Shown here piece by piece: positions 17,077-26,673 of a stretch of DNA of 64,000 nt. Origin of the DNA: Andalucia godoyi (Eukaryota > Discoba > Jakobea > Jakobida > Andaluciidae); assembly GCA_009859145.1 (NCBI GenBank), contig VRVR01000029.1, positions 1-64,000 on the forward strand, in the 5' to 3' direction. Numbering within the stretch: the stretch's first letter is position 1; each line of letters begins with the position of its first letter. Position numbers and translations under genes: made by a program. The notes beneath the pieces are model-generated. The model was not told the DNA's origin, did not search any database, and saw only the letters and a list, made by a program, of their open reading frames with translations.

Positions 17077-19884
17077 CTACTTGTTTTTCGTGAGCGTACG
17101 CTGCTTTTCGGCCTTTTCGACAATCTTTTCCTCCACGAACAGCCCCTTTCTTCGACGGACGTCCTCCATCAACTTGCGAGCCAGATGAACCCCATCGACT
17201 TTCTCTCCTTCGGCATCCAGCTCCTCCGCAACCAGTGGGTCTTGGTCAATAGATATCCAGCCCTCGAATCTCAGCTGCGGAGCCGCGGCTCCAGAAGTCT
17301 TCTTCCGGAGATCCTCTCCAAACCCAAAAGACTCCACAACGGGGAGAAGGGAGCGAATAATGAAAATGTTGGTACCTTCCTGCACGTCTTCATCAAGCAC
17401 CTTGCCCCTCCTCTTCGCCAGGACACCGTGTGCTTTGCCAAGAACGGCATCGGAGCAGAACAGCTGGCACAAGTACGCCGGCTCCTTCAACCGGTGTGCA
17501 GGAGCTTTCAAGTACGCCCTGTGACAAGCATCCCGCATGTTTGACATGATGGAACTGTAGTCAGTGCCGGAACTTTGCGAACCTGGAGACGATGCATCCA
17601 ATTCCAGTTCTTCGAGAACGAAACAGACACCCCACAGAGGCTCTTCGCACATGGGACCTGATCTCGTGGCCACCTGAAATCCAGCAACAAACCCGGATTC
17701 GTCGTCGTCCCTCCACCAGCACCGCTCAACAGAGGAAAACGATTTCCGCGCATCAATCAGAATGTTTGGTCCGGTTCGCCGAGGGCCCAAAGACCAAATT
17801 CGATGAGCCCACTGCGGATACGGCTTCGGGGCGCTCTCAAACATTTTAACCAGGCGTGCATGTGCTTCTTCCGGGGAGTTTTTCAGGTTCAGGAAATTCT
17901 TGTCCAAAAACGAGGCTATCTCTTCCGGCAGCGGAAGTGCGCGCACAGAATATGGATTCGGAAGTCCGTCCGATATCGGAGGAGATGACGCCGCAGCATA
18001 GCTGACGGTGGGAGCAGCAAGACTTTCGCGGAACGGTACAAGAGGTGGAGATACAATGAAAGGGACTGCAGATGCAAACTTGTCCTTCAAGTCTTTGAGG
18101 CAGCGCTCCAAATGGACTTCGCCGGCGGCCGCAAGGACGCACTCGCCAGATTCTGCGAGATAGACCTCCACAGAATTGTCACATCTGTCGAGCAATCGCA
18201 ATCCTTGAATGAGCTCCTGGAGTTGCGAGATGTTTGTAGACTCCACAGCCACGCGAACAATCGGGGCCCCGGCAGAGGACGAAAGCAGCTTCATCGGGAT
18301 CACTTCGTCGACCGGGAGCGAGCACAGCGTCGCAGTCTTGTGTATCCTATCCAGCACACCGTCAATGCCAAACAATTGGCCCGCAGAGACATTCGTCACT
18401 GGCTCCAAGGAGCGGCCCATGAGAGCAAAGAGTCTCGTGACCTCGAAATCGGCAGTGGATTGTTGCGACTTGATCGAAATGCGATCGCCAACAGACAGTC
18501 TGCCGCAGTACAGTCTAGCGAATCCCACGTAGGGATCCTGTGCAGTATCGCGAGGCCGCGATACTCCCTGTAGCACTTCGGTCTCCAGCAGTTTGGAAAT
18601 GAAGGCGTACGTTGGTGCCTCTCGCGAATCTCGGCATTCCAGCAATGCTGCCTTCAAAGATTCCTGCTGGGCTGTGAGCTGTGCGTTCGAATCGAACAGT
18701 TCTGGAATTAATTTGGAAATGTTGGCCCGCTGCGCTTCTACAGGACTGGGCAAGCACTGAACAACCATGGAAAGAACAGCCTCAGCAAGCGGCAACCAAC
18801 GAGAAAACACAGATTCGCGCACAGATGGTAGGAATTTGTTCATCACTTCTCTCGGAGGTATTATGAGCTTCAGCGTCGTCACAATCTTTTTCAGTTTTTC
18901 TCTCTCGGGGTCATCTTCTAATGGAAGAATCGCGCTGTAAACGGACGCGATGTTTTTCAGCACGAACTGCACAAACATGGGCTCCTGGCCCTCGCGGACG
19001 GGCTTCTTCGTTATTTTCATCGTCTTGGTGTTCAGATAAAATTCTCCAAACAGGACCTGCTGCAGCACCTCCTGATTGACCTTCAATTTCTCCGCGTAGA
19101 TCTTTGCAAAATCCGCAATTCTAAAGCCCCAGCCTTCAAAAGCAGAGGAAAACACAACATTTCCTTTCGACGGCGAAAAGAACGATTCTGAATCAATTGC
19201 ATCCTGCTTGGCATCTTCAAACGTCTTTTCCTGAATGTCGGCGAGCACATCCTCGGGGGGCTCCGTGCCGGACGCTCCGCCGCATGATGCCGCATCCGCC
19301 ACTGCAGCATGTGCAGCGTCTTCGGACTCGTCTTGGGACGCGAGCCACGTGGAACGGTGAAGTGTACTTTGAATCGCATTCACTTGCTCGAGAATTCTCA
19401 GTACATGCCTGTAGACCTGCATCCCGTCCATCTGCAATTCGGAGAAGAGCCGATCCATCTTGTTCAGAACAAGACAGGGGGTAAGGTTCTCTTGGTACGC
19501 CTGCATAAGAACTGTATGTGTCTGTGTACAGATGCCCTCAACAACATCCACCACAACCAAGCACCCATCCACCAGTCGGACAGCAGATGACACTTCGGAT
19601 GAAAAGTCCACATGACCCGGAGAATCAATGAGATTCACTCGATACTCAGTGGAATTATGAGCATAGTGCAGCGCAATCGAAGACGATTTCATTGTAATCA
19701 TCCGTTCCTGCTCGTCTTCGCGCGAGTCCATGTATCGGACCTTTCCTGCAAGTTTGTTGCTGATGATCCCGTTGGACGCAATCAGAAAATCAGACAAGGT
19801 CGTCTTGCCGTGGTCCACGTGAGCCAAGACGCAAATATTCCGCGTCTTCAAAGGATCAATGATCAGATCCGTAATTGACTGCAT
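17077..19884 (-). CDS. EFL1: EFL1/Ria1 ribosome-assembly GTPase
   Basis: A 935-residue translational GTPase of the EF-2 family. G1 is AHVDHGKTT at 21-29. A YMDSREDEQERMITMKSS switch follows, then DSPGHVDF (G3) and NKMD (G4). The 'RGITMKSS' position reads MITMKSS, the EFL1 form rather than the EF-2 'RGITIKS'. Domain II (FARLYCGRLSVGD), domain IV and a C-terminal ending in FEGWISIDQDPL..RRRKGLFVEEKIVEKAEKQRTLTKNK match the Ria1 tail. EFL1 with SBDS releases eIF6 from pre-60S subunits. An EF-2-like diphthamide His is not expected. In-frame codons upstream include a Thr-His run encoded by a (CA)n microsatellite; I exclude them. Confidence 0.9.
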   Translation of the reverse strand: MQSITDLIIDPLKTRNICVLAHVDHGKTTLSDFLIASNGIISNKLAGKVRYMDSREDEQERMITMKSSSIALHYAHNSTEYRVNLIDSPGHVDFSSEVSSAVRLVDGCLVVVDVVEGICTQTHTVLMQAYQENLTPCLVLNKMDRLFSELQMDGMQVYRHVLRILEQVNAIQSTLHRSTWLASQDESEDAAHAAVADAASCGGASGTEPPEDVLADIQEKTFEDAKQDAIDSESFFSPSKGNVVFSSAFEGWGFRIADFAKIYAEKLKVNQEVLQQVLFGEFYLNTKTMKITKKPVREGQEPMFVQFVLKNIASVYSAILPLEDDPEREKLKKIVTTLKLIIPPREVMNKFLPSVRESVFSRWLPLAEAVLSMVVQCLPSPVEAQRANISKLIPELFDSNAQLTAQQESLKAALLECRDSREAPTYAFISKLLETEVLQGVSRPRDTAQDPYVGFARLYCGRLSVGDRISIKSQQSTADFEVTRLFALMGRSLEPVTNVSAGQLFGIDGVLDRIHKTATLCSLPVDEVIPMKLLSSSAGAPIVRVAVESTNISQLQELIQGLRLLDRCDNSVEVYLAESGECVLAAAGEVHLERCLKDLKDKFASAVPFIVSPPLVPFRESLAAPTVSYAAASSPPISDGLPNPYSVRALPLPEEIASFLDKNFLNLKNSPEEAHARLVKMFESAPKPYPQWAHRIWSLGPRRTGPNILIDARKSFSSVERCWWRDDDESGFVAGFQVATRSGPMCEEPLWGVCFVLEELELDASSPGSQSSGTDYSSIMSNMRDACHRAYLKAPAHRLKEPAYLCQLFCSDAVLGKAHGVLAKRRGKVLDEDVQEGTNIFIIRSLLPVVESFGFGEDLRKKTSGAAAPQLRFEGWISIDQDPLVAEELDAEGEKVDGVHLARKLMEDVRRRKGLFVEEKIVEKAEKQRTLTKNK

Positions 19885-20285
19885 TGCGCGTGTGTGTGTG
19901 TGTGTGTGTGTGTGTGCTATTTGATGAAGGTGAGAAAGAAAGAAAAATAGATGCAGAAAAAACGATGATGCATTCGATCGAATCGCAAAACATCCGCGAA
20001 ACACCGTCACTCTTACTTTTACAGTCGGGTAGAAGTGTTTTTTCATCGACAATGGCAACCGGGAGGGCCGAAGCACGCTCTTGCAGCAATCCCGCTGAAA
20101 TCGAAGTGCATACTCGGGCGGGATAGCAGCGCTTTCCACAGTCGGTAGCAACATCTGCTGAAGGGAAGAAGTGGTAATGACCAGCACACACTACAGAGCG
20201 ACAAGCAAGCCGACCGCTACCGAGGACGAAAAAGAGATCTGCAGTAGGAAAGAGAGGATGGCGCGTTCCGAAACATGAACAAGGC
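19885..20285. other. EFL1 promoter region with (TG)13
   Basis: A (TG)13 tract at 19891-19916 ends six bases from the EFL1 start codon. The rest separates EFL1 from the 3' end of the HMBS gene, which is transcribed in the same direction. No gene is visible. Confidence 0.5.
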
Positions 20286-21215
20286 TCAATGTCGCCCGGC
20301 TTCTCGGAGAATCTCCATCGCACCCTGCGATTTCAACTGCTCACCAAGCCTCCGGCCGACTTCTTTCGGGTCGGATCCCTGTGCAGCTCCTTCGACGACT
20401 TTTGATCCGTCCGCTGCAACAACTCTTCCCACCAGTTCCACGACCCCCGTCTTCTCATCAAAGGCTGAACGCACACCAATTGGCACGCGGCAGCCACCTT
20501 CCAGAGTGCGCAGCAAAGAACGCTCGGCCATCACGCGGTTCCACGTAGAACTGCAATTGATGGTTTCGAAAAGACTTCGGAGTGGAGCATTATCCGATCT
20601 TGTCTGGACGGCAATCGCACCCTGGCCCACCGCGTGCATCATTTCCTCCGACGGAATCAAGCATTTGATTCGGGACTCAAGATTGAGACGCTTCAATCCA
20701 GCAGCAGCAAGAATCAGCACATCGAACTGGCCTTCATCCAGCTTCCGAAGCCGGGTCTGGACGTTTCCACGGACTTCACAGACTTGGAGATCTGGACGCA
20801 GTGCAAGCATCTGGGCTTTTCTACGCAGCGAAGACGTTCCAATTCTTGAATTTTGTGGAATGTCCTTGATGCTGGAGAGCGGAATCGGCAGGTTGGATAT
20901 CATCGCGTCCGAAGGATCGGCTCGGGGGAGAACACAAGCAAGAGACAGACTGTCGGGCTCGACAGTCGGCACGTCCTTCAGCGAGTGAACCGCACAATCG
21001 CACCTGGAGTCAAGAAGAGCATGCTCAAGCTCCTTTGTAAATGCTCCTTGTCCACCAATCTGAGAAAGCGGCACTTCCGACAACTTCGTGTCCGCCGCTG
21101 TCGTGATCTCAATGGTGCGTGTCGACGCTCCACATTCGCGACTCAAGATCGACGCAACCTGGTTCGTCTGCGCAAGAGCGAGAAGCGAGTTGCGGGTTCC
21201 AAGACGGATCTCCAT
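20286..21215 (-). CDS. HMBS: Hydroxymethylbilane synthase (porphobilinogen deaminase)
   Basis: A 309-residue enzyme that joins four porphobilinogen units in haem synthesis. The start IRLGTRNSLLALAQTNQV, the QIGGQGAFTKELEHALL loop, AVHSLKDVP with the catalytic Asp, GTSSLRRKAQ, and ERSLLRTLEGGCRVPIG with the Cys that carries the dipyrromethane cofactor are all present. Length fits the bacterial/eukaryotic enzyme with no N-terminal transit peptide, suggesting a cytosolic product. The in-frame 31 residues upstream of this Met are not family-like. It is divergent from the small ORF at 21326. Confidence 0.95.
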   Translation of the reverse strand: MEIRLGTRNSLLALAQTNQVASILSRECGASTRTIEITTAADTKLSEVPLSQIGGQGAFTKELEHALLDSRCDCAVHSLKDVPTVEPDSLSLACVLPRADPSDAMISNLPIPLSSIKDIPQNSRIGTSSLRRKAQMLALRPDLQVCEVRGNVQTRLRKLDEGQFDVLILAAAGLKRLNLESRIKCLIPSEEMMHAVGQGAIAVQTRSDNAPLRSLFETINCSSTWNRVMAERSLLRTLEGGCRVPIGVRSAFDEKTGVVELVGRVVAADGSKVVEGAAQGSDPKEVGRRLGEQLKSQGAMEILREAGRH

Positions 21216-21325
21216 GACTCCAAGAGAGTGCGTGTAAGTGAGTCTGAGTTCTGAGTGAGTGGAAAAAGAAGAGAGGAAGAACAAGCCATCGGACTGCGAG
21301 GGCCGCAAACATCAAGAAGTGGACG

Positions 21326-21540
21326 ATGGCAGTTTTCCGTATCGTAGCAGCAGATATTCTTGCCGGATTTTTCGCACTTGTCACTGTCGGGTCATTCCAA
21401 TTGGAAAAACCACCCAATTATGTTTACTGCAAATTCGCGTTCTTCTCAGTGAACTTCGTACGTTTCGTGTTTGAAAATGTTCTTCTGATACTGTTCAGTA
21501 CGTTATTCTGAGCACCGCAAAATGGAGGAAATTTAATTAG
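21326..21540 (+). CDS. Small hydrophobic protein, possible 41-bp intron
   Basis: From the ATG at 21326 an unspliced frame gives 61 residues ending at 21511. A GTACGT donor at 21458 and a CTGTTCAG acceptor ending at 21498 would remove 41 bases and give a 57-residue product ending in ILSTAKWRKFN. Both versions share an N-terminal TM-like helix (residues 3-24). I do not recognise the product. It faces HMBS across a 110-bp divergent spacer. Confidence 0.3.
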
Positions 21541-22420
21541 AAGGCAGGAATACGTGCCGGGTCAACAAGCGATCCTCTACCAGAAGAAACGCGAATTTGG
21601 ACGCGCAGCTCACGAAAGACGTCCTTGCGCATGTCATTAAGTGTGCAGGGTGCAAAGATGTACAATGTCCTGAACGAACCCTGCGCAAAATACGTGGGTA
21701 TCTATTCCGCCGTGGTCATCGATGAGCTAAACGACTGTGCACGAAATGTGTCGGTGGAGCCGCCCGAATCGTCTCGAAAACGTCGTTTCCTTCTTCGAAA
21801 AAACCAAGATTATTGTCCAAATGGTGGTGGCGGGATGGCAATCAACTGCGAGAGAAACCACGTGACGATGATCAATGCGATCTCTGCTGACGGAACAAGC
21901 ATTTCGACCAGTGTAGCTCCCCGTCGTTGGATTTCATGCAGAGGGTGCTCTTGAAGAAGGACCCGGGATTTGAAAATCTCTCGAAGCGAGAAAGAAATGG
22001 ATGGACGGACTCCGCTCTTTTTGTGGTGCCCTTGTGCAACCTTTGGACGTCGAGTGTTACAAGACTGTCAAAAAAATGCATTTCGGTATGAGAAACAGAG
22101 AATGGGGAGCATGGGGTTGAGATCGGGAAACATGTGCTGCTGCAGGACAGCAGATGCAACCACGTTCGCCCAGCATCGCATCTGAACGTCCCGATGGTGA
22201 TCATGCGGGATATTGATGACGATGATCATGACCACGATGATGACGATGCAGAAGGCCGCAAAGGAGCCGCAGCAGTGGGACAGAAACAGAGGCAGCAGGT
22301 ACGGTTGGAATACAGCCCCACGGGAATGGAAGAGAGATCTTCCCGAAAAACTCAAAACCGGCCATGCTCGAAGACGCGAAGAACCAAGAAACCCGTTGGT
22401 CCCCTCTCGTCGCAACTTGC
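21541..22420. other. Gene-poor stretch, unresolved short frames
   Basis: Several overlapping short frames exist. One has a Cys pattern CAGCKDVQC near 21640-21665 in one frame. Another runs 21625-21954. None is long, matches a family, or clearly beats its alternatives. Spliced exons cannot be excluded. Confidence 0.4.
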
Positions 22421-22732
22421 TGAGCAAGCTGATGATCAAATCACGAAGATGTGATCGATTTGCGTTCGGAATGTGCTTTCCAGTCAGAGAACAAGAAGGA
22501 ACAAAGGCCAAAGCGTCGTCAGGCGCGGCGTCGTTCGCCGACTACATTCCGTTTCCTCTAACGTTTATTTTATGATTGTTGAATCGATTCAGGAGTTTGC
22601 TAGTTGCGATGACCCTTTGACTGCATTGAAGAGCTGGTGCCCGCCCCAATTAACGTAAAACGTGTGGCTTGGATCTGTCCTAGATGACAGCGTAGCCGAT
22701 GACCAATAATGGTTCATGTTTTGGCGAGCGGT
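22421..22732 (+). repeat. Repeat copy C, diverged relative of copies A and B
   Basis: Aligns by eye to 10833-11175, starting at TTGCTGAGC and ending near TTCATGTTTTGG. It keeps blocks such as ATCAAATCACG, TTTGCGTTCGGAATG and TGTTGAATCGATT. It lacks the long A/G-rich tail of copy A (only CCAATTAACGTAAAACG remains) but still matches copy A beyond that tail (GTAGCCGATGA.CAAT). It also has extra bases near 22505. The match does not extend to the upstream part shared by A and B. Confidence 0.75.
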
Positions 22733-23877
22733 TGCGAACGTTGCGGGTCATGCCGGTTGCGAAGGTGCCTGAGCTGCCATACACAGGCCACAGCAGGAAG
22801 TTGTTGCGGTTGCGGGCCACCCGCCAACGGGATAATGCACGAGATTCTGAGAGGACGTCAGGCCACGCAATCTGAGGGCAGCATTCTTGTGTGCTGGGAT
22901 TTCTGCAAGCTTTTGCAGACGTTTCTGAACCATGTTAGTATGTGAAGAGGTGGTCCTTGAAAGCGCAGAATTTGTCGCAACTTGTCTCCTTTATGCTGCT
23001 TGCTGCAATCCGATCTGAGACTCCCAAAACGGCATCTCACGACGAAATCATTAAAATTAAATTGTGTTGCATCCGCTTCCTCTCGCCCATTCTCCGCACA
23101 TGCAACAACGAGAAGCGGTATGCAAGGCGTTTTAATTAATTAATTAATCGAAGACTGAACGATGTATCTTTCACTTTTTTACAAAATGCAGAACGTCTTT
23201 TTCTCTACTCGAGTATCATCCGCTCAAAGAAAAGTTCTCGGGGGATGTTGTAGTGGGTCGTCCTGAAGCATTCAGGCGGAAATGCCTTTTTTTTTTTTTG
23301 GCTGCTGCTTTCCTTGCACACGACACCGTCAAGCAGGACGGCGAGCTTTTCTCGGCCGAATTCTGAGCTCAGGAGGCTGATGCAGCAAGCGTCTCTGCTT
23401 TCGAGATCACAAGTCGCGAGGAAGTACCAGCATCCTGTCACGGACTTCGGAGAGGACGGGTGGGAGAACGTATGAGCAGATCACGAAACCGTTTTCTTTT
23501 CTGGGTTGTCCCAACTTCCGTTTTCTTTTCTTCTTGCTCCCAGTTTTCTGGTTTTCTTTTCCCGTCCTTTGCTTTTTCCTCAGCAAATTATCCAGCAATC
23601 GTCTTTGTGCCGTTTCTCCTTCTTTTTTTTTTTTGACTTTCTGACTTTTTGCAAATTAATTTTTTCCCTCATTCTAGGGCCGGCAGTCGTCGACTTGTCT
23701 TCAACGTCTCGTTACTCACTGCGTCGTCCACAGTCGCCCACGTCGCCTTTTTTTTTTTTTTTGTTTTTTTTGGGTGTACCACGCATCGCTTTATCTCCAT
23801 TGCTTGCTGTCGTTTGTGGAATATCCCCCATTTATTATTCCCCGTCTTATCATTGACCTCGCATTCTTTGCACCAGC
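22733..23877. other. Long intergenic stretch before the coiled-coil gene
   Basis: No gene is supported. A minus-strand frame ending at 23205 gives a Cys-rich 78-residue reading with GTG as its only start; I cannot place it. The stretch also holds (TTAA)n near 23132-23148 and several poly-T runs. The part from about 23480 to 23877 is strongly pyrimidine-rich and probably the leader of the next gene. Confidence 0.4.
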
Positions 23878-26526
23878 ATGACTTCTGCACAGCCGGAAGC
23901 TCTCGATCTGGCAGATGACATCAAGATCGAGGATGAAGACCTCTCTGCAACGCACATTCCTCATGAAGATTTCCCAGAAGGGGACTCCAAATTCGTCGAA
24001 GTACCCGAGGAGGAGTCGCACATCAAGAACACACAAGTATCAGAAGACTCGCAGCCGAGAATAACTGGGTTTCCTCGCGCCGACAGTATTTCCAATCGCT
24101 CAGTGCTTTCTGATGTGGGCGACCTGCCGGACGATTCTCCGGCTGCGGTTGTCACAATGGATCGATCCCTGATGCCAGCGCCTCCTGTTCCTCTCGAGCG
24201 CGGCCTGTCGAAATTGTCTTTGGGTCGCGTTTCTTTTGATTCGATTGATTTCGGATCCGAAATCGAGTCTGATGAAGAGGAGGGCACCGCCGGAACATCC
24301 GAGCAGCGAGCGTCAAAACAGGATCTTCTTGGCCAACTCGGCGTCTCTGCAAGTTTCTTGCAAAAAAAGGCAGAGCATCGCCAAGAACAGGAACGCCTTG
24401 AGCGAGAGGAACAGGAGCGACTCCAAAAGGAGGAGCAAGAACGGCTTCAGAGGGAGGAGCAGGAACGCCTTGAGCGAGAGGAACAGGAGCGACTCCAAAA
24501 GGAGGAGCAAGAACGGCTTCAGAGGGAGGAGCAGGAACGGCTTCAGAGAGAAGAGCAAGAACGGCTTCAGAGGGAAGAACAGGAGCGGTTGGATCGTGAA
24601 GAACAAGAGCGGCTCAAATCTGAGCAGCAAAAACGAGAATCTGCAAGCGAGAGCGAGAAGCCGAAGGCGCGGAATGACGCTGGAGGTGCGGGGACAGTAC
24701 AAACACCTAGTCCCAGTTCCGCCTCTCCAGCTCCTGCCAGCCAGTCGGTGCCGACGAGCAGTGGTGCCCCTGCTGGACACGGAGAAAGAACGAATGATCC
24801 CGCGGCCAACGCGAATCACCAAGACGTCTCTGAGCATGATCGATCCAAGTCGGTTCACTTCACCGAGCAGAAAAGGGCAGCTTCGGCTTCTGGAACACCT
24901 CGGCAAAGTAGGGGGTCGTCCACACCTCACAGTGCAGAGAAATCGAACAATCGCCCGAGCACCAGTCCGAAAAAGCAGGCCACGGAACCACAGGCCGCTG
25001 CAGGTACCCCATCTCAGTCCAGAAGCAGATCTCCTACGTCGCCTACAGCATCTTCCAGAAAGGCGCCGCCTGTGAAAAAGGAGAAAAAGGAACCCGAAGC
25101 CCCGGCTCCCGTTTCTACGACTACCGAGGCCGATGCTCCGAAGAAGCCCTCTAGAATGACGCTTATTCGTTCCGCCTTGAAGGTAAGCGAGCAGGGTCCG
25201 GAAAAAGATGGCTCTTGTGATGAACAGAGCATTTTGCAACGATTCGCGTCCGTGATGGCCGATTTTCGCGATCGTCAGGATGCCGAAGAGCCCATTTCGT
25301 CTGTTCGAGCGGGCATTCTCAACTCGCTTCAGCTCCTTGTTCGACAATCCGCGAAATCATTCATGGAGCGGTACGCGTCGTTTTCCGCTACGCTCGCGGC
25401 GAAGAAGAAGCCTCTGAGTCCGGCCGTGTCTGCAGATGGTCAGCAGCCGAGTTGCGCGGCGAGTTGTCCGGACACAAATGGTTCCGACGTGTCAATCACC
25501 CCGAGTCCGTCTTCCTCCGCGACACGAGCTTCTAAAGTTTCCGAGGAGGATATCATACGGAGGTATGAATCTCTACGACGAGAATCCGAAAATTCGCTGA
25601 CTAGACTCGGCGATTTGGAACTGTCCCTGAAATCCGCACTGTCGACGCATTTCCTTTACCTCCGAAGGGCTCATGAAAGAGTGTATGCACACGCTGCTGG
25701 CGAGCTGTCTGTTCGCGGCTACGGTCCCCCGTCGCGAGATGGACGAGAGTACAGCACGCAAACAAGAAAAGAAGCTCTGAAGGAAGAGGCAGATCGTTGC
25801 GTGCGAATTGCCAGCCGGCTTCAAGAGACGGATGCATTGTGCGAAGCTGCTTTGAAGCAGGCCGTTCAAGCCGGTGACGTTCATGACCTTGAGCTGGCAG
25901 ATGTCCAGTTTCTGCTGAACCGGTCTTACTGGGTTGCTTTACACGCGAATAGCGCTGTGCCGAAGTCGTATGGCATGTCGTCCGAGGCTCCCCAACAGGC
26001 TGTCGCCAAGCTGGAATTGTACTCGAACAGACTCAGTCAACTGCGACATCGGATCGAATACATGCGGAGTCTTGAAATGACGTTGAGCGGAATTCACGAG
26101 ATTGAAAAGGAGTTTGAATACGACGAGGTTCCTTACCGACAGCAATCTTCCATGCTAATGCAAACCGCTGCCGAAGCATTCTCTGCGTCCCGCTCGTTTT
26201 CTCCAGCATCAACAGCCCGCCCAGCATCGCGCGCTGCGTCTTCTGCACGCAAGCCTTCTGAAACGGGAGGCGTCACCAGATCGGCAGACTCCAGTGGTTC
26301 TCTTAATGGCAGATCGTCGTCTGCCATGGATGTGTCGGACAAGAACAAATCACAAGGAAAAAACAAACTTCCTGCTGTGTCTTCAGCAGCATCCCCTTCC
26401 GCGTCCGGAAGTCAGTCTCCTGCGCACCAGAAGGAGCCTCCTCCAGATACGAACCCTAGCCTCCGCAGGAGGCAAGTCAAAGCAGATTCCACGCAGAGGG
26501 AATCGTTGGTAGCCCGTAAGAATTAG
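23878..26526 (+). CDS. Large low-complexity/coiled-coil protein with REEQERLQ repeats
   Basis: An 882-residue protein, not assigned to a family. Residues 1-130 are acidic and disordered. About 160-260 is a highly charged single-alpha-helix or coiled-coil made of degenerate 12-residue units of the EEQERLQREEQE kind. About 265-430 is a Ser/Pro/Lys-rich disordered linker. About 440-480 and 555-770 are better-ordered helical regions (LLVRQSAKSFMERYASF, then IIRRYESLRRESENSLTRLGDLE). A Ser-rich tail ends it. This layout suits a scaffold, cytoskeletal or centrosomal protein. Within the repeat, two 72-bp DNA units are almost identical (24388-24459 and 24460-24531), so the array is likely to vary in length. 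Confidence 0.7.
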   Translation: MTSAQPEALDLADDIKIEDEDLSATHIPHEDFPEGDSKFVEVPEEESHIKNTQVSEDSQPRITGFPRADSISNRSVLSDVGDLPDDSPAAVVTMDRSLMPAPPVPLERGLSKLSLGRVSFDSIDFGSEIESDEEEGTAGTSEQRASKQDLLGQLGVSASFLQKKAEHRQEQERLEREEQERLQKEEQERLQREEQERLEREEQERLQKEEQERLQREEQERLQREEQERLQREEQERLDREEQERLKSEQQKRESASESEKPKARNDAGGAGTVQTPSPSSASPAPASQSVPTSSGAPAGHGERTNDPAANANHQDVSEHDRSKSVHFTEQKRAASASGTPRQSRGSSTPHSAEKSNNRPSTSPKKQATEPQAAAGTPSQSRSRSPTSPTASSRKAPPVKKEKKEPEAPAPVSTTTEADAPKKPSRMTLIRSALKVSEQGPEKDGSCDEQSILQRFASVMADFRDRQDAEEPISSVRAGILNSLQLLVRQSAKSFMERYASFSATLAAKKKPLSPAVSADGQQPSCAASCPDTNGSDVSITPSPSSSATRASKVSEEDIIRRYESLRRESENSLTRLGDLELSLKSALSTHFLYLRRAHERVYAHAAGELSVRGYGPPSRDGREYSTQTRKEALKEEADRCVRIASRLQETDALCEAALKQAVQAGDVHDLELADVQFLLNRSYWVALHANSAVPKSYGMSSEAPQQAVAKLELYSNRLSQLRHRIEYMRSLEMTLSGIHEIEKEFEYDEVPYRQQSSMLMQTAAEAFSASRSFSPASTARPASRAASSARKPSETGGVTRSADSSGSLNGRSSSAMDVSDKNKSQGKNKLPAVSSAASPSASGSQSPAHQKEPPPDTNPSLRRRQVKADSTQRESLVARKN
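24388..24531 (+). repeat. In-frame 72-bp tandem duplication within a 36-bp repeat array
   Basis: Two adjacent 72-bp units, identical by eye, each encode 24 residues (two 12-residue helical units). Further degenerate 36-bp units follow to about 24640. Confidence 0.9.
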
Positions 26527-26542
26527 TTTTTTCCTTTGTTTC

Positions 26543-26615
26543 TCTTCTTCTTCTTCTTCTTCTTCTTCTTCTTCTTCTTCTTCTTCTTCTTCTTCTTGTT
26601 CTTCTTCTTCTTCTT
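26543..26615. repeat. (CTT)n microsatellite upstream of a WD-repeat gene
   Basis: About 24 CTT units with one GTT interruption at 26597-26599, about 60 bp upstream of the ATG at 26674. The antisense reading of it gives a meaningless poly-Lys frame. Confidence 0.95.
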
Positions 26616-26673
26616 GACGTGTACAGCGTGTTTGCTTATAAACCGTTTTTCTTTTCTTTTGCTTGTACTAGAT

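Noticed and set aside
19885-20187. N-terminal extension of EFL1 by 101 residues
   Set aside because: It includes a Thr-His run encoded by the microsatellite and sequence unlike any EFL1; the family starts at the MQSITDL Met.
24313-25347. A 344-codon minus-strand frame opposite the 882-residue coiled-coil gene
   Set aside because: It is the antisense shadow of the repeat array; its Leu/Phe/Ser-rich product simply mirrors the Glu/Gln codons of the real gene.
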